Assembly (NCBI GenBank): GCA_009909035.1
Contig: JAAAOB010000141.1
Span: 62,001-126,000, forward strand
Reading direction: 5' to 3'
Length of the DNA stretch: 64,000 bases
Origin: Bacteroidota bacterium
Lineage (GTDB): Bacteria > Bacteroidota > Rhodothermia > Balneolales > Balneolaceae
This document shows, in pieces, positions 54,644 to 63,737 of this stretch. The position numbers and the translations under genes are program-made. Position 1 is the stretch's first letter, and the number at the start of each line of letters is the position of its first letter. The notes below the pieces were generated by a model. It saw only the letters and a list, made by a program, of their open reading frames with translations. It did no database searches and was not told the origin of the DNA.

Positions 54644-55009
54644 TGAGATCAGATGTGGATTATGATTACTTCAATTATCGTGTTCAATTAATTATGTCTG
54701 ATGAATTTAAATCAAAAACCTCCTCTCGAAAGGCATTGAGAAAAGAACTAATAAGCAATATTCAAAAGTTCATGATATCAACCACGAAGCCACGAGGGCC
54801 CGAAGAATCACGAAGGTTATTTAAACCATAATAGTGACCTTCGTGAACCTTCGGGTCTTTGAGCCTTCGTGGCAATATGAACCGGAACGTTAATTTAGTT
54901 AGTAATTCTATCGCAGCCTCTGAAAGGATTACTCCATCACCTGATGGATGGTGGTTAACCAATTATCGGACAATTGAATTAAAATTTTTAATAAAAACCA
55001 CACAAAACC
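54644..55009. other. gap between adaptor and ATPase genes
   Basis: 366 bases within the ABC cluster. Holds the inverted repeat at 54782-54872. A 62-codon frame begins at the HlyD stop (TAATG) but runs into the repeat and resembles nothing. No terminator is obvious, so the ATPase may still be co-transcribed. Confidence 0.45.
54782..54872. repeat. CACGAAG inverted repeat with 36-nt arms
   Basis: CCACGAAGCCACGAGGGCCC... and ...ACCTTCGGGTCTTTGAGCCT (ending TCGTGG) form imperfect 36-nt arms around a 19-nt loop. Shares CACGAAGGTTATTT with the element at 19396-19586. Confidence 0.65.
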
Positions 55010-55696
55010 ATGATAGAAATCAACCAGCTTCAAAAAGTTTACACCACGGACAGCGTAAAGACCACCGCGCTAAATGAAATCAGTCTCGACATCAATGAAG
55101 GCGAGTTCTGCGCCGTGATGGGACCCTCCGGCTGCGGTAAATCCACGCTGCTGAACATTTTAGGACTACTGGATGCACCATCAGGCGGCCAATACCATTT
55201 TCTGGATCACGATATGTCGCAGGCATCTGAAAAAGAACGGGCCAACATTCGAAAAGGCACGATTGGGTTTATTTTCCAAAGCTTTAACCTGATTGACGAG
55301 TTGACGGTGTTCGAGAACGTGGAGATGCCGCTTCTCTATCTTGGAACGTCATCTGAAGATCGAAGTGAACGCGTGAAAGAGGCTCTTGAGCGAATGGAAA
55401 TGATGCACAGGATAGACCACTACCCGCAGCAACTGTCCGGGGGCCAGCAGCAGCGTGCAGCCATTGCGAGAGCGGTCGTTACAGGGCCCAAACTGATTCT
55501 TGCCGATGAACCGACCGGCAATCTTGATTCCGGACGGGGAGACCAGGTGATGGAACTGCTCAAAAAACTGAACCGGGAGGGCACAACGATCGTGATGGTC
55601 ACCCACTCACCGCACGATGCAACCTACGCCGACAGGGAGATCAATCTTTTCGACGGAAACCTGGTAACGTCAAATGAAAAGAACTTTCACGTCTGA
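55010..55696 (+). CDS. ABC transporter ATPase, LolD/MacB type
   Basis: 228 residues. Complete NBD: Walker A MGPSGCGKSTLLN, Q-loop FIFQSFNLI, signature LSGGQQQRAAIARA, Walker B LILADEPTGNLDS, H-loop MVTHSPHDA. The LolD/MacB/FtsE subfamily powers FtsX-type permeases by mechanotransmission. It is the likely motor for the permease at 45377-48094, separated from it by the adaptor and SUMF1/PD40 genes. Confidence 0.95.
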   Translation: MIEINQLQKVYTTDSVKTTALNEISLDINEGEFCAVMGPSGCGKSTLLNILGLLDAPSGGQYHFLDHDMSQASEKERANIRKGTIGFIFQSFNLIDELTVFENVEMPLLYLGTSSEDRSERVKEALERMEMMHRIDHYPQQLSGGQQQRAAIARAVVTGPKLILADEPTGNLDSGRGDQVMELLKKLNREGTTIVMVTHSPHDATYADREINLFDGNLVTSNEKNFHV

Positions 55697-55760
55697 CCCG
55701 GATGTCTCACAAAAAAATTTCTCAACGAACCAGCGGGACCAAATTCACCGCCCTGTGTTG

Positions 55761-56207
55761 TTATGGGGTGCAGGCCGGGGGCTCGGGGGCGGTGCCGTCC
55801 CGGCCGACGGTTCCCACCCGGAAGGTGTCGGGGCAGACGCGAACGGCCATGGTGGTCAGCTCCTGCCCTTTCGCGATTGCGGTGACCAGGAATTCACCCG
55901 CCGCCACGTCCGAAATTGTATAGCTGCCGTTTTCGTTTTCCGCCTCGCGGGGTATGGCTGATTGCACTGTGCCGCTGAAGGAGAACTTATTGAAATTGAT
56001 CCCTTCAAACGAGCTCCCTCCACCACCGATCATGGCCGGCTTGTAGTAGTAGCTTTGAGACGATGCGGCAATTGTGGACAGGTCCGCTTTCAGCGCATCC
56101 TCCGCTGAGGCGTCTGATGCCGAGCTGAACAGATCAATCGCCAGGTAGGAGGCAATTCCCACTATGATCAAAACTAAAATCAAGAGAAGAAGTTGTTGCT
56201 GGCCCAT
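55761..56207 (-). CDS. pilin-like protein 2 (MGQQQLLL start)
   Basis: 148 residues. N-terminus MGQQQLLLLILVLIIVGIAS is a short Gly-ended leader and a hydrophobic helix, as in type IV pilin-like or class III prepilins, followed by SYYYKPAMIGGGG and FEGINFNKFSF. The C-terminal domain is beta-rich with two Cys (RVCPDTF, PPACTP) that might form a disulfide. No Glu5. Paralogue of the next gene; both run leftward, convergent with the ABC operon. Confidence 0.6.
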   Translation of the reverse strand: MGQQQLLLLILVLIIVGIASYLAIDLFSSASDASAEDALKADLSTIAASSQSYYYKPAMIGGGGSSFEGINFNKFSFSGTVQSAIPREAENENGSYTISDVAAGEFLVTAIAKGQELTTMAVRVCPDTFRVGTVGRDGTAPEPPACTP

Positions 56208-56315
56208 GTTATTGAATATCTAAAGAAATAAGCCGTTAAAATCTCAGGCATATCATCAGATTATGAATGTTATGAGTCTCTCGAAATAAGGTTTTACACT
56301 TTCACCCCTAAATAT

Positions 56316-56354
56316 AGACAAAAAAAAAGCTCCCGAAGGAGCTTTTTTTTGTCT
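56316..56354. terminator. bidirectional intrinsic terminator
   Basis: GACAAAAAAAAAGCTCC-CGAA-GGAGCTTTTTTTTGTC, a perfect stem with A and T runs, 17 nt past the stop of pilin-like gene 1. Confidence 0.88.
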
Positions 56355-56370
56355 ATGATCTGCTGCGTTA

Positions 56371-56823
56371 TTAGTTGCTGGTTCCTGGACTGCTTCTTAC
56401 CCAAGTTATGCCATTTTCTTCTACTGTTGCTTCCATCGTATTAGAGGCAGTTGAAGTTACATCAATATCTCCGTCAATTTCACTTGCTGGATGAGCAGTT
56501 AAAGTAAAACTGTCTGAACTGCCAGAAGATATTACGTAGACTCCATTTTCATTAAATGCTCTACTTCCATCTGCATTCACAGAATCAGAAGCAAAAGAAA
56601 TATTGTCAAAGCTAATATCGGTAAAGTCTTGACCACCGCCACCAAGCATATCCGGCTTCATGTAGTATCCTTGAGCTGATGCGCCAATTTGTGCAACATC
56701 TTGAGTCACGGCATCTATATTCGCCTGGTCGGCTGCGGAGCCGAAGGTGTTGATGGCTACGACCGTCGCGATACCGACGATAATGGTTACGAGTATTACG
56801 AGTAAAAGTTGTTGTTGTCCCAT
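56371..56823 (-). CDS. pilin-like protein 1 (MGQQQLLL start)
   Basis: 150 residues. MGQQQLLLVILVTIIVGIAT, membrane helix, then GYYMKPDMLGGGG and FTDISFDNISF, the same blocks as the paralogue, then a Ser/Thr/Asp-rich beta domain without Cys. The leader is only two residues if cleaved after Gly2. A terminator separates it from pilin 2. A surface fibre or pseudopilin role is a structural guess; no pilus assembly genes are near. Confidence 0.6.
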   Translation of the reverse strand: MGQQQLLLVILVTIIVGIATVVAINTFGSAADQANIDAVTQDVAQIGASAQGYYMKPDMLGGGGQDFTDISFDNISFASDSVNADGSRAFNENGVYVISSGSSDSFTLTAHPASEIDGDIDVTSTASNTMEATVEENGITWVRSSPGTSN

Positions 56824-57351
56824 GGGGTACTCCGAGTATGTTTATTTAGTATTAGTTATCCGTTTTTTAGAAAAACGTCTGTTTGTGTTGTTTGTTTACA
56901 AGAGGATTTGACGAGCGGTTTGTTACAGCATCAGGTTACATTTTTCTAATTCTAATTTTTCGCGTCCCTCTGAAGAACCGAAAAATTGGGCAGAAGTATC
57001 TGCCGCAAACCCAGGCTGCTCCCGGTGTCCATCGTGCCGTTCATGGAAGTGAACAACAACCTGTGGGCCGGGGCACAAATCGACGTCGCATTATGTGAAT
57101 GAACATATATAAGGTTCCGCGGATGGTGTGCCGAAGCACACACATCACTGCAGTCGTTACTTTTCAACGCACCGAAGACGTCTGCTTCAGACTGCGCTGC
57201 CGCCGGGTAAACCGGCGTATCAACCACATCATCACTCGTGTAAAACCGTTTATGAGATGTTTCTTTTAGCATTATCGGCGGGCCATTAGCTTTCTTTAAT
57301 CTAAATGGCAAAAAAATTTTTAATTGGGAAGTTGGTGGATTTGGGAAGAGC

Positions 57352-57386
57352 AGATCCGCAATGTCTCAGAAAGACATTGCGGATCT
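57352..57386. repeat. hairpin AGATCCGCAATGTCT, copy 1
   Basis: AGATCCGCAATGTCT / AGACATTGCGGATCT, perfect 15-bp arms with a 5-nt loop, followed by TTTT. Related copies at 58809-58839 and 59082-59116 flank the same ATPase gene. Confidence 0.8.
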
Positions 57387-57403
57387 TTTGGAAATTGGCC
57401 ACG

Positions 57404-57436
57404 AAACCTCCGGGGTTTTGGAAACCCCGGAGGTTT
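57404..57436. repeat. hairpin AAACCTCCGGGGTTT
   Basis: AAACCTCCGGGGTTT-TGG-AAACCCCGGAGGTTT, perfect 15-bp stem with a T run. May act as terminator for the AAA ATPase gene, which ends at 57450. Confidence 0.75.
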
Positions 57437-57449
57437 TCGAATCATCCCT

Positions 57450-58634
57450 CTAATACAAAAAGCCGAACAACCACAACGGAATTTTATTACCGGACCCACC
57501 CTCTATGCGATCGGCCGCTATATATGCGTTGGGTATTCCCCGGATCTGTTCATTTGTTTTCGTAGGGCCTCCTACCTCAAACGTGTAGATACCATCTACC
57601 ATAAAGTCTGCAAATTTTGAGGACGTTATTGTATAACCGGGACTCAACTGACTCATAAAAAAGGTCTCCCGCACATTTCCGGTCTCTGGGTTATGATCGG
57701 AGTAAAGATCTATTAAATTGGGATTCTGAAGATAAATTTTTTCCGGTTTTTGGAGATAACTGATTCCTTTCGTGTCACTTTTTAAAAGTGCAATCAATCC
57801 TGCCCGCTCAAGCAGGTCAAGCAATTTCAGGACTGTATTACGGGGAATACTTAATTTTTTGGAAATCTTGGAAATGTTTGGTTTAAATGGAACAGACTGG
57901 CTGATTACATAGATCAATTTTTTCATATTTCGGACGGTCGAATAATTCAGATCTTCAAATGGAGCTACATCCACATCCAGAATGAGGCTTGTCATTTCTC
58001 TTAGTTTCTGGAAAAATGTTGCCTCCCCTTCTATAGAGAATGGGTAATACCCGTATTGAAGGTATTCCCCGAATGCACTCATTATATTCGCCCGGTCATG
58101 ATACTCGTTTGCTATGTCAAAATGAGACTCTAAAATTGCCTTAAGTGATTGTGACTTAAATTTCTTGTTATACTGCAAGTGCAAAAACTCCCGAAATGAT
58201 AAACCCGGCATATTATATACGGTTGCTCTCCTGGAAAGATCCTCTTGCCCCTGCCTGATTTGAAGTATGGATGAACCGGTAACAACCATCTGCACATCAG
58301 GATAATTATCATACGCATTTTTCAAATCTTTCGACCAATATCGATACCGATGTGCTTCATCCAGAAAAAACCTTCGATAGCCCTGTTCATATAAAATGTC
58401 AATCAGTGAAATTAACCGGTTCGCTTCAAAGTAAATGTCATCCAGGCTCAAATAGATTGCATTTGAGCGGTTTTTATGCAGCATCTGAAGCAAAAAAGTA
58501 GTCTTACCTGTTCCTCTCTGACCCAATATCACAATCAACTGTTGATTCCAGTCGATTTCTGAGTGCAAAAATCGTTTAAACTCCTTTGGTACTCCGGCTG
58601 CTTTCTTGTCTGATAGTTTTAATAATTTTTCCAT
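57450..58634 (-). CDS. AAA-family ATPase with C-terminal DUF4143 domain
   Basis: 394 residues from ATG 58634 (the track's 59054 adds 140 residues from hairpin-rich intergenic DNA). Walker A LIVILGQRGTGKTTFLL, Walker B-like YRRFFLDEAHR, sensor VVTGSSIL, then a winged-helix region and the DUF4143-type end (SSKFADFMVDGIYTFEVGGPTKT). Family of paired ATPase/nuclease-like proteins with unknown job, frequently mobile and multi-copy. Confidence 0.85.
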   Translation of the reverse strand: MEKLLKLSDKKAAGVPKEFKRFLHSEIDWNQQLIVILGQRGTGKTTFLLQMLHKNRSNAIYLSLDDIYFEANRLISLIDILYEQGYRRFFLDEAHRYRYWSKDLKNAYDNYPDVQMVVTGSSILQIRQGQEDLSRRATVYNMPGLSFREFLHLQYNKKFKSQSLKAILESHFDIANEYHDRANIMSAFGEYLQYGYYPFSIEGEATFFQKLREMTSLILDVDVAPFEDLNYSTVRNMKKLIYVISQSVPFKPNISKISKKLSIPRNTVLKLLDLLERAGLIALLKSDTKGISYLQKPEKIYLQNPNLIDLYSDHNPETGNVRETFFMSQLSPGYTITSSKFADFMVDGIYTFEVGGPTKTNEQIRGIPNAYIAADRIEGGSGNKIPLWLFGFLY

Positions 58635-58808
58635 AATGTTAAATGTATTAAGCAAAATATAGTTTTGCTTTTTACAAAAAGCAAAATTTAAAAATGCTTT
58701 ATTCATTGAGCATTTACTTCCTGCTCTGCTTGACAGGAGATCTGCAAAGTCTGAATGGGGATTTGGAAGAGGGAGTGAAAGAGGGACGGAGAGAGTGTGT
58801 GTGAGAAG

Positions 58809-58839
58809 ATCCACAATGTCTTTTTGAGGCATTGTGGAT
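58809..58839. repeat. hairpin ATCCACAATG, copy 2 (diverged)
   Basis: ATCCACAATG / CATTGTGGAT, perfect 10-bp arms, then a T run. Compensatory changes relative to copies 1 and 3 (CCGCAATG/CATTGCGG) preserve pairing. Confidence 0.65.
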
Positions 58840-59081
58840 TTTTTGAGGAATTGCAGCAGCGCCCGCTTCGATCTTTGTATCGTGTGGAGTACGCCCCCGA
58901 AATCCCCCGAAATTCTTCGGGACCAGAAATACACTGGCTTCGGCACGTTGAACTGTTGAACCGTTTCCCAGATTACTAACTTACGTGCTTTTACACGTGA
59001 GCGAAGCGAACACTCAACAATTCTACGCGCCGGAGGCGCACTCAACGATTCCACGATTCAACGCCTAAGGGGCCTCCCTCG

Positions 59082-59116
59082 AGATCCGCAATGTCTGATT
59101 GAGACATTGCGGATCT
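59082..59116. repeat. hairpin AGATCCGCAATGTCT, copy 3
   Basis: AGATCCGCAATGTCT / AGACATTGCGGATCT with perfect arms, followed by TTTT, 95 nt upstream of the adenine deaminase start. Confidence 0.8.
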
Positions 59117-59210
59117 TTTGGGTTTGGTCAGGAAACCTCCCCTTTTTTGTATCGGCTTCATCATCTATATTAATCAAAAATGGCCAACTGCTTACAGAAC
59201 CGATCATCAG

Positions 59211-60839
59211 ATGAATAAAATCAGCGGCACAATACTGGACCCTCTCAACAACCGTCAGTTTCCGGGAGAAATAACCATTGACGATGGGCATATCCGCTCG
59301 GTTGAACGGAGGCGGGAGGCGGACGTGTCCAGCCGGGTGATCGCGCCGGGATTCGTCGACGCCCATATCCACATCGAAAGCTCCATGCTGGTCCCTTCGG
59401 AGTTTGCCCGGCTGGCGGTGCAGCACGGAACGGTGGCTACGGTCTCCGATCCGCACGAAATTGCCAACGTCTGCGGCATGGAGGGCGTGGAGTATATGAT
59501 TGACAACGGCCGGAAGGTGCCGCTGAAGTTCTACTTCGGGGCTCCCTCCTGCGTGCCGGCCACACCGTTCGAGACGGCCGGGGCTGAGCTGACGCCGGAT
59601 GATGTGGCCACACTCCTGGATCGCGAGGAGATCCGCTACCTGGCGGAGATGATGAACTGGCCGGGGGTGCTGAACGATGATCCCGATGTGCTGAAGAAAA
59701 TTGAGTCGGCCCGGGTCCGCGAGAAGCCGGTAGACGGCCACGCGCCGGGCGTGACGGGCGAGGACGCAAAGAAATACGCCTCGGCCGGGATCTCCACCGA
59801 CCACGAGTGCTTTACCATTGGGGAAGCGCGCGACAAGCTGGCCGCCGGTATGATGATCGCCATCCGCGAGGGAAGCGCCGCCAAAAATTACGAGGCCCTC
59901 CACCCTCTCTTTCTGGAGGCCCCGGACCGCCTGATGTTCTGCTCTGATGATAAACACCCCGACGACCTGGTGGAGGGACACATCAACCGGCTTGCCGCAC
60001 GGTCGCTCCGTCACGGCTACGACCTGTTCCAGATCCTCCGGGCCTGTTCGGTTCACGCCGTGCAGCACTACAACCTGGATGTGGGCCTGCTGCAGCCCGG
60101 CGATCCGGCCGATTTTGTACTCCTGGACTCCATGGAGAGCATGAATGTTGCCGAAACCTGGATCAACGGAGCGTGCGTCTTCCGTGACGGTACCGTTCGG
60201 TTTGATAAGGTCGATGCAGCCGTGATCAACAATTTCCGGCCCCGCACGATTTCTGCCGGCGACCTGGCGCTGAAAGCAGAGAATGACTCTGGGAGTGTTG
60301 AGATGCCGGTCATTGTGGCACGGGACGGCGAACTGGTGACTGAAAAATCTATGGAGACTCTGAACCTAACCGATGGAGTTGTTCAGCCCGATCCTGAACG
60401 GGACATTCTGAAAGTGGCGGTGGTTAACCGGTACAAAGAGGCCGCGCCGGCCCTCGGGTTTATCAGAAATTTTGGAATCAGGGACGGGGCCATCGCCTCG
60501 TCAGTTGCGCACGACTCGCACAACATCATTGCGGTGGGATCCTCTGATGAACACATGGCCACCGTTATCAACCAGATTATGGAGGCGAAAGGCGGCATCG
60601 CCACAAGCGGGCCGTCGGGCACCGACCTGCTCCCCCTGCCCGTCGGCGGCATCATGACGGACTGGCCGGGGGATGAAACCGGGGCACACTACAAGCGCCT
60701 GACCCGCCGGGCTCACGACATGGGCAGCACGCTCAACTCCCCGTTTATGACCATCTCGTTCATGGCGCTGCTTGTGATCCCGAAACTGAAAATGAGCGAC
60801 AAGGGACTGTTCGACGGGGAGACGTTTGAATTTGTGTAG
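59211..60839 (+). CDS. ade: adenine deaminase
   Basis: 542 residues from ATG 59211 (the track start 59118 adds 31 unrelated residues). Amidohydrolase-superfamily adenine deaminase (AdeC type), converting adenine to hypoxanthine for purine salvage. Metal motifs GFVDAHIHIESSML and VSDPHEIANV; substrate/metal residues in DGHAPG, STDHECF, FCSDDKHPDDL; a second conserved block SVAHDSHNIIAVGSSDEHM. Cytoplasmic. No operon partner. Confidence 0.93.
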   Translation: MNKISGTILDPLNNRQFPGEITIDDGHIRSVERRREADVSSRVIAPGFVDAHIHIESSMLVPSEFARLAVQHGTVATVSDPHEIANVCGMEGVEYMIDNGRKVPLKFYFGAPSCVPATPFETAGAELTPDDVATLLDREEIRYLAEMMNWPGVLNDDPDVLKKIESARVREKPVDGHAPGVTGEDAKKYASAGISTDHECFTIGEARDKLAAGMMIAIREGSAAKNYEALHPLFLEAPDRLMFCSDDKHPDDLVEGHINRLAARSLRHGYDLFQILRACSVHAVQHYNLDVGLLQPGDPADFVLLDSMESMNVAETWINGACVFRDGTVRFDKVDAAVINNFRPRTISAGDLALKAENDSGSVEMPVIVARDGELVTEKSMETLNLTDGVVQPDPERDILKVAVVNRYKEAAPALGFIRNFGIRDGAIASSVAHDSHNIIAVGSSDEHMATVINQIMEAKGGIATSGPSGTDLLPLPVGGIMTDWPGDETGAHYKRLTRRAHDMGSTLNSPFMTISFMALLVIPKLKMSDKGLFDGETFEFV

Positions 60840-61288
60840 GCTCACACCACCCCGCCGCCGTCATCGCGGGCTCCGACCGCGATCCCCTGTCTTCGTCATA
60901 GCAAACAGCTTGCCAATGAGTCGATCGGTTTAAATTCCAAATCACACTTTGACAGAAGGAGCTTGTGAAATCTCCCCTTCAGGGGAGTACCACGCGGGTT
61001 TTTCCGCGTGGGGAGGGGTGTTACTCTTTTTGCATCAGAACCAAAAATGGACAATTCTAAACTCAGAAACTCATCCCCCGGCCGTACGAGACCTGATGCA
61101 GAGATTCGGACCTACTCCACTCATCCGATGACGGGAAGTCGTCGGATGAGAAGAGGACCTTATCCAGACAGATCAGCACGAACCCAGTTTTCAAATCAAC
61201 TGCACAATAATTTTGTTATGTTCATGTGATGAACGTAGCACAAAGAGGCATGATCTTCCGGATAGAATAATTAAAAAAATATGATACC
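60840..61288. other. gap before the two-component system, with hairpins
   Basis: 449 bases. CTCCCCTTCAGGGGAG (60972-60987), CCACGCGGGTTTTTCCGCGTGG (60990-61011), and CTCATCCGA/TCGGATGAG (61120-61150) are perfect hairpins. The first two are typical interspersed repeats. No ORF; promoter of the response regulator should lie to the right. Confidence 0.55.
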
Positions 61289-62017
61289 ATGTCACACACA
61301 AAAGAATCGATACTTGTTGTAGAGGACAATCAGGATTTGGTTAACCTTTTAGAGATCAATCTTGAGGATGAAGGGTACGACGTGCACATTGCGATGGATG
61401 GAGTGAAGGCTGTTGAAACATTTAAAGCAACCGATCCCTCCCTTATCCTGCTTGATGTGATGCTGCCTAAAATGGACGGGTTTGACGTCTGCAAGGAGAT
61501 CCGGTCCGTTGATAAACAGGTCCCCATCCTGATGTTAACGGCCAAATCGGAAGAGGTGGATAAGGTGCTTGGGCTTGAGATTGGTGCAGATGATTATATG
61601 ACCAAGCCGTTTAGCGTGCGCGAGCTGCTGGCCCGCGTTAAAGCGATTCTCCGCCGGGCCCATCACAGCTCGGAAGAGAGCGACAAGAAATCCATCCTCA
61701 AGTACAAGGATCTCAAGGTGGATCCCAACAAGCGCCGCGTGCAGCTGCATGGCGAACCAGTTGAGCTGACCAGCAAGGAGTATGACCTGCTTCTGCTCTT
61801 TTTCTCGAATCCCGGGAAAGCCTACAGCCGCGAAGAGCTTCTCAACGATGTGTGGGGATACAGCTATGAAGGGTACAGCCACACTGTAAACTCCCATATC
61901 AACCGGCTCAGAAGCAAAATCGAGGACGATCCATCGGAACCGGACTACATCAAAACCGTCTGGGGCGTAGGCTACCGTTTTGCTGATACAGAACAAGAGG
62001 CCGAAAACCATGCGTAG
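61289..62017 (+). CDS. response regulator, OmpR/PhoB family
   Basis: 242 residues. Receiver domain with acidic pocket (VEDNQDLVNLL), phospho-Asp in LILLDVMLPKMDGFDV, and conserved Lys in DDYMTKPFSVRELLARV; C-terminal winged helix (LTSKEYDLLLLFFSNPGKAYSREELLNDVWG, VNSHINRLRSKIE, VWGVGYRF). Its stop overlaps the kinase start by 8 nt. Target genes unknown. Confidence 0.95.
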   Translation: MSHTKESILVVEDNQDLVNLLEINLEDEGYDVHIAMDGVKAVETFKATDPSLILLDVMLPKMDGFDVCKEIRSVDKQVPILMLTAKSEEVDKVLGLEIGADDYMTKPFSVRELLARVKAILRRAHHSSEESDKKSILKYKDLKVDPNKRRVQLHGEPVELTSKEYDLLLLFFSNPGKAYSREELLNDVWGYSYEGYSHTVNSHINRLRSKIEDDPSEPDYIKTVWGVGYRFADTEQEAENHA

Positions 62018-63467
62018 TTTTTATTTAAAACTTGCCGTCATTTTCTCCATCATCCTGGTTGTGTTCGGGGTGCTGGTTGCCTATATCAGTATCCGGGCCT
62101 CATCGCAGGTGGCCCAGGAGGCGCTGCAGAAAACGAATAAAGATCTTGCCGCCAACCTGGTTCGCGAGATTGAGCCGATGGTGCAGGATGAGTTTGACCA
62201 GGAGAAGATTGAAGCCCGCCTGGTGGAGCTGAAAGGCAGCAGTCCGCAGTTTGATTTTTATCTCCTCAACAGCAACGGTGCCGTCAAAAGTGTACGTCCG
62301 GGGTCCGGTGAAGATGTGGTTCGCCACCAGCCGGTTGTGGATACCGCCCCCCTGGATGCCTTCATTGACGGTGAACCGATGCCGATTCTGGCTTCCGACC
62401 CGCTGAACCCGGGGCAGCGAAAGCCATTCAGCGTGGCACATATCAGCATTATGGGCTCGCAGAGCTGCTATCTCTACGTGGTTTTAGAGGGAGAAGAGTT
62501 TACTGAAACGTTTGCCATGCTGACCGATAGTTACATTACCCGCGGATCGATTTTAATCATCGGGGCTGTGCTTCTTCTGAGCCTTGCGGTGGGGCTGCTT
62601 CTGTTTCGGCAGCTCACCCAGCGCCTGAATAAAATCAAATCCACGGTCACAGATTTTGAGCGCGGTGAGCTGACCAAGCGGATCGCCGTGAAAGGAAATG
62701 ATGAGCTTTCGGAACTCTCCAGGGGGTTCAACCGGATGGCTGATAATCTCTATCAGAGCATGCTGGACATTCAAAAATCGGATCGATTGCGGCGCGAGCT
62801 TGTGGCGAATGTCAGCCATGATCTCCGCAGTCCGCTCGCTTCCATCCAGGGATATCTCGAAACTATACAAATTAAAGGTAAAGATTTAACCAAGGAGCAG
62901 TTCAACCAGTACATTGAAACGGCGATCGGGAATACAAAACGCCTGAATAACCTGATCGGCGACCTGTTTGACCTCTCCAAGCTCGATGCCGAAAATGTTC
63001 AGCCGGTCCTTGAAAGTGTGTCGGTGGCCGAACTGGTGCAAGACCTCGTGCTGCAGTTTAAGCCCATCGCTGAAAAGAAGAATATGACGCTTACCGCGGG
63101 GTTTCCAGAAACATCGCAATCCTACATTACCGCGGATATCGGGCTTTTGAACCGGGCGATATCAAACCTGATCAACAACGCCATTGAGCACACACCTGAA
63201 GGCGGGACCGTTACGGTTGGCTTTTCGAACGAGGGTACAGATGTGCGTATTGAGGTATCGGATACCGGGTCCGGAATTCCCGAGGCGGACCTCCCCCATA
63301 TTTTTGACCGGTTTTACCAGGCGGATAAAAGCCGTACAAGCGGAAGCAATGCCGGCCTCGGGCTTGCAATTGCAAAGAAAATATTCAACCTGCACAACGG
63401 CAAAGTATCTGTGGAGAGTCCCGGCAACAGCGGCACAACGTTTAAAATCTGGATTCCAAGTTCCTGA
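62010..63467 (+). CDS. sensor histidine kinase
   Basis: 485 residues from ATG 62010 (the track's 61980 start is inside the regulator). Helix 1 LAVIFSIILVVFGVLVAYIS, periplasmic sensor domain (about 30-170), helix 2 GSILIIGAVLLLSLAVGLLL, HAMP, HisKA with phospho-His in ANVSHDLRSPLASI, and HATPase_c with N box ISNLINNAIEHTP, G1 VSDTGSGIPEADLPHIFDRF and G2 AGLGLAIAKKI. Complete. Stimulus unknown; the extracytoplasmic domain is not one I recognise. Confidence 0.95.
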   Translation: MRSFYLKLAVIFSIILVVFGVLVAYISIRASSQVAQEALQKTNKDLAANLVREIEPMVQDEFDQEKIEARLVELKGSSPQFDFYLLNSNGAVKSVRPGSGEDVVRHQPVVDTAPLDAFIDGEPMPILASDPLNPGQRKPFSVAHISIMGSQSCYLYVVLEGEEFTETFAMLTDSYITRGSILIIGAVLLLSLAVGLLLFRQLTQRLNKIKSTVTDFERGELTKRIAVKGNDELSELSRGFNRMADNLYQSMLDIQKSDRLRRELVANVSHDLRSPLASIQGYLETIQIKGKDLTKEQFNQYIETAIGNTKRLNNLIGDLFDLSKLDAENVQPVLESVSVAELVQDLVLQFKPIAEKKNMTLTAGFPETSQSYITADIGLLNRAISNLINNAIEHTPEGGTVTVGFSNEGTDVRIEVSDTGSGIPEADLPHIFDRFYQADKSRTSGSNAGLGLAIAKKIFNLHNGKVSVESPGNSGTTFKIWIPSS

Positions 63468-63737
63468 AACCGGTCCGCTGAACCGCTGCAACCACTAAAA
63501 GCGGTGGTGCATCCGGCCGGGATAAATTTTTACCAGGACCGTTTTTTCTGAACGAATCTGCATCTCTCGTTGTCAGCATCAGACAAGGTTTTCGAAAAAC
63601 TAACTCTGTTGATTTATCCTACATTCACGAATATGTCGTAAATTACAGAATGGAGCTGCCAGACACCGGGCACTGAACAGGCTCCTGCAGACGTTAAGAA
63701 TTTCATAGAGACCCGACAACCATTTTATCGAACGTTA

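Larger units (their letters stand above)
56824..57449. other. gene-free gap with two hairpins
   Basis: 626 bases upstream of pilin-like gene 1 and downstream of the AAA ATPase gene. The hairpins at 57352-57386 and 57404-57436 are the only structure seen. Track ORFs here lack family features. Confidence 0.5.
58635..59210. other. gene-free gap with hairpin copies 2 and 3
   Basis: 576 bases between divergent genes (ATPase and adenine deaminase). Holds copies 2 and 3 of the AGATCCGCAATGTCT-type hairpin. Promoters for both flanking genes must be here; none identified with confidence. Confidence 0.5.

Noticed and set aside
54643-54831. 62-codon ORF starting at the HlyD stop (TAATG)
   Set aside because: Its last third is translated CACGAAG repeat; no domain and the composition fits chance.
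57450-59054. 534-residue form of the AAA ATPase
   Set aside because: The first 140 residues are translated hairpin-bearing intergenic DNA; the ATG at 58634 gives the family-like start.
59058-60068. 336-codon minus-strand ORF opposite adenine deaminase
   Set aside because: It lies antisense to a well-supported ade gene in GC-rich DNA, has His/Arg-rich shadow composition and no domain.
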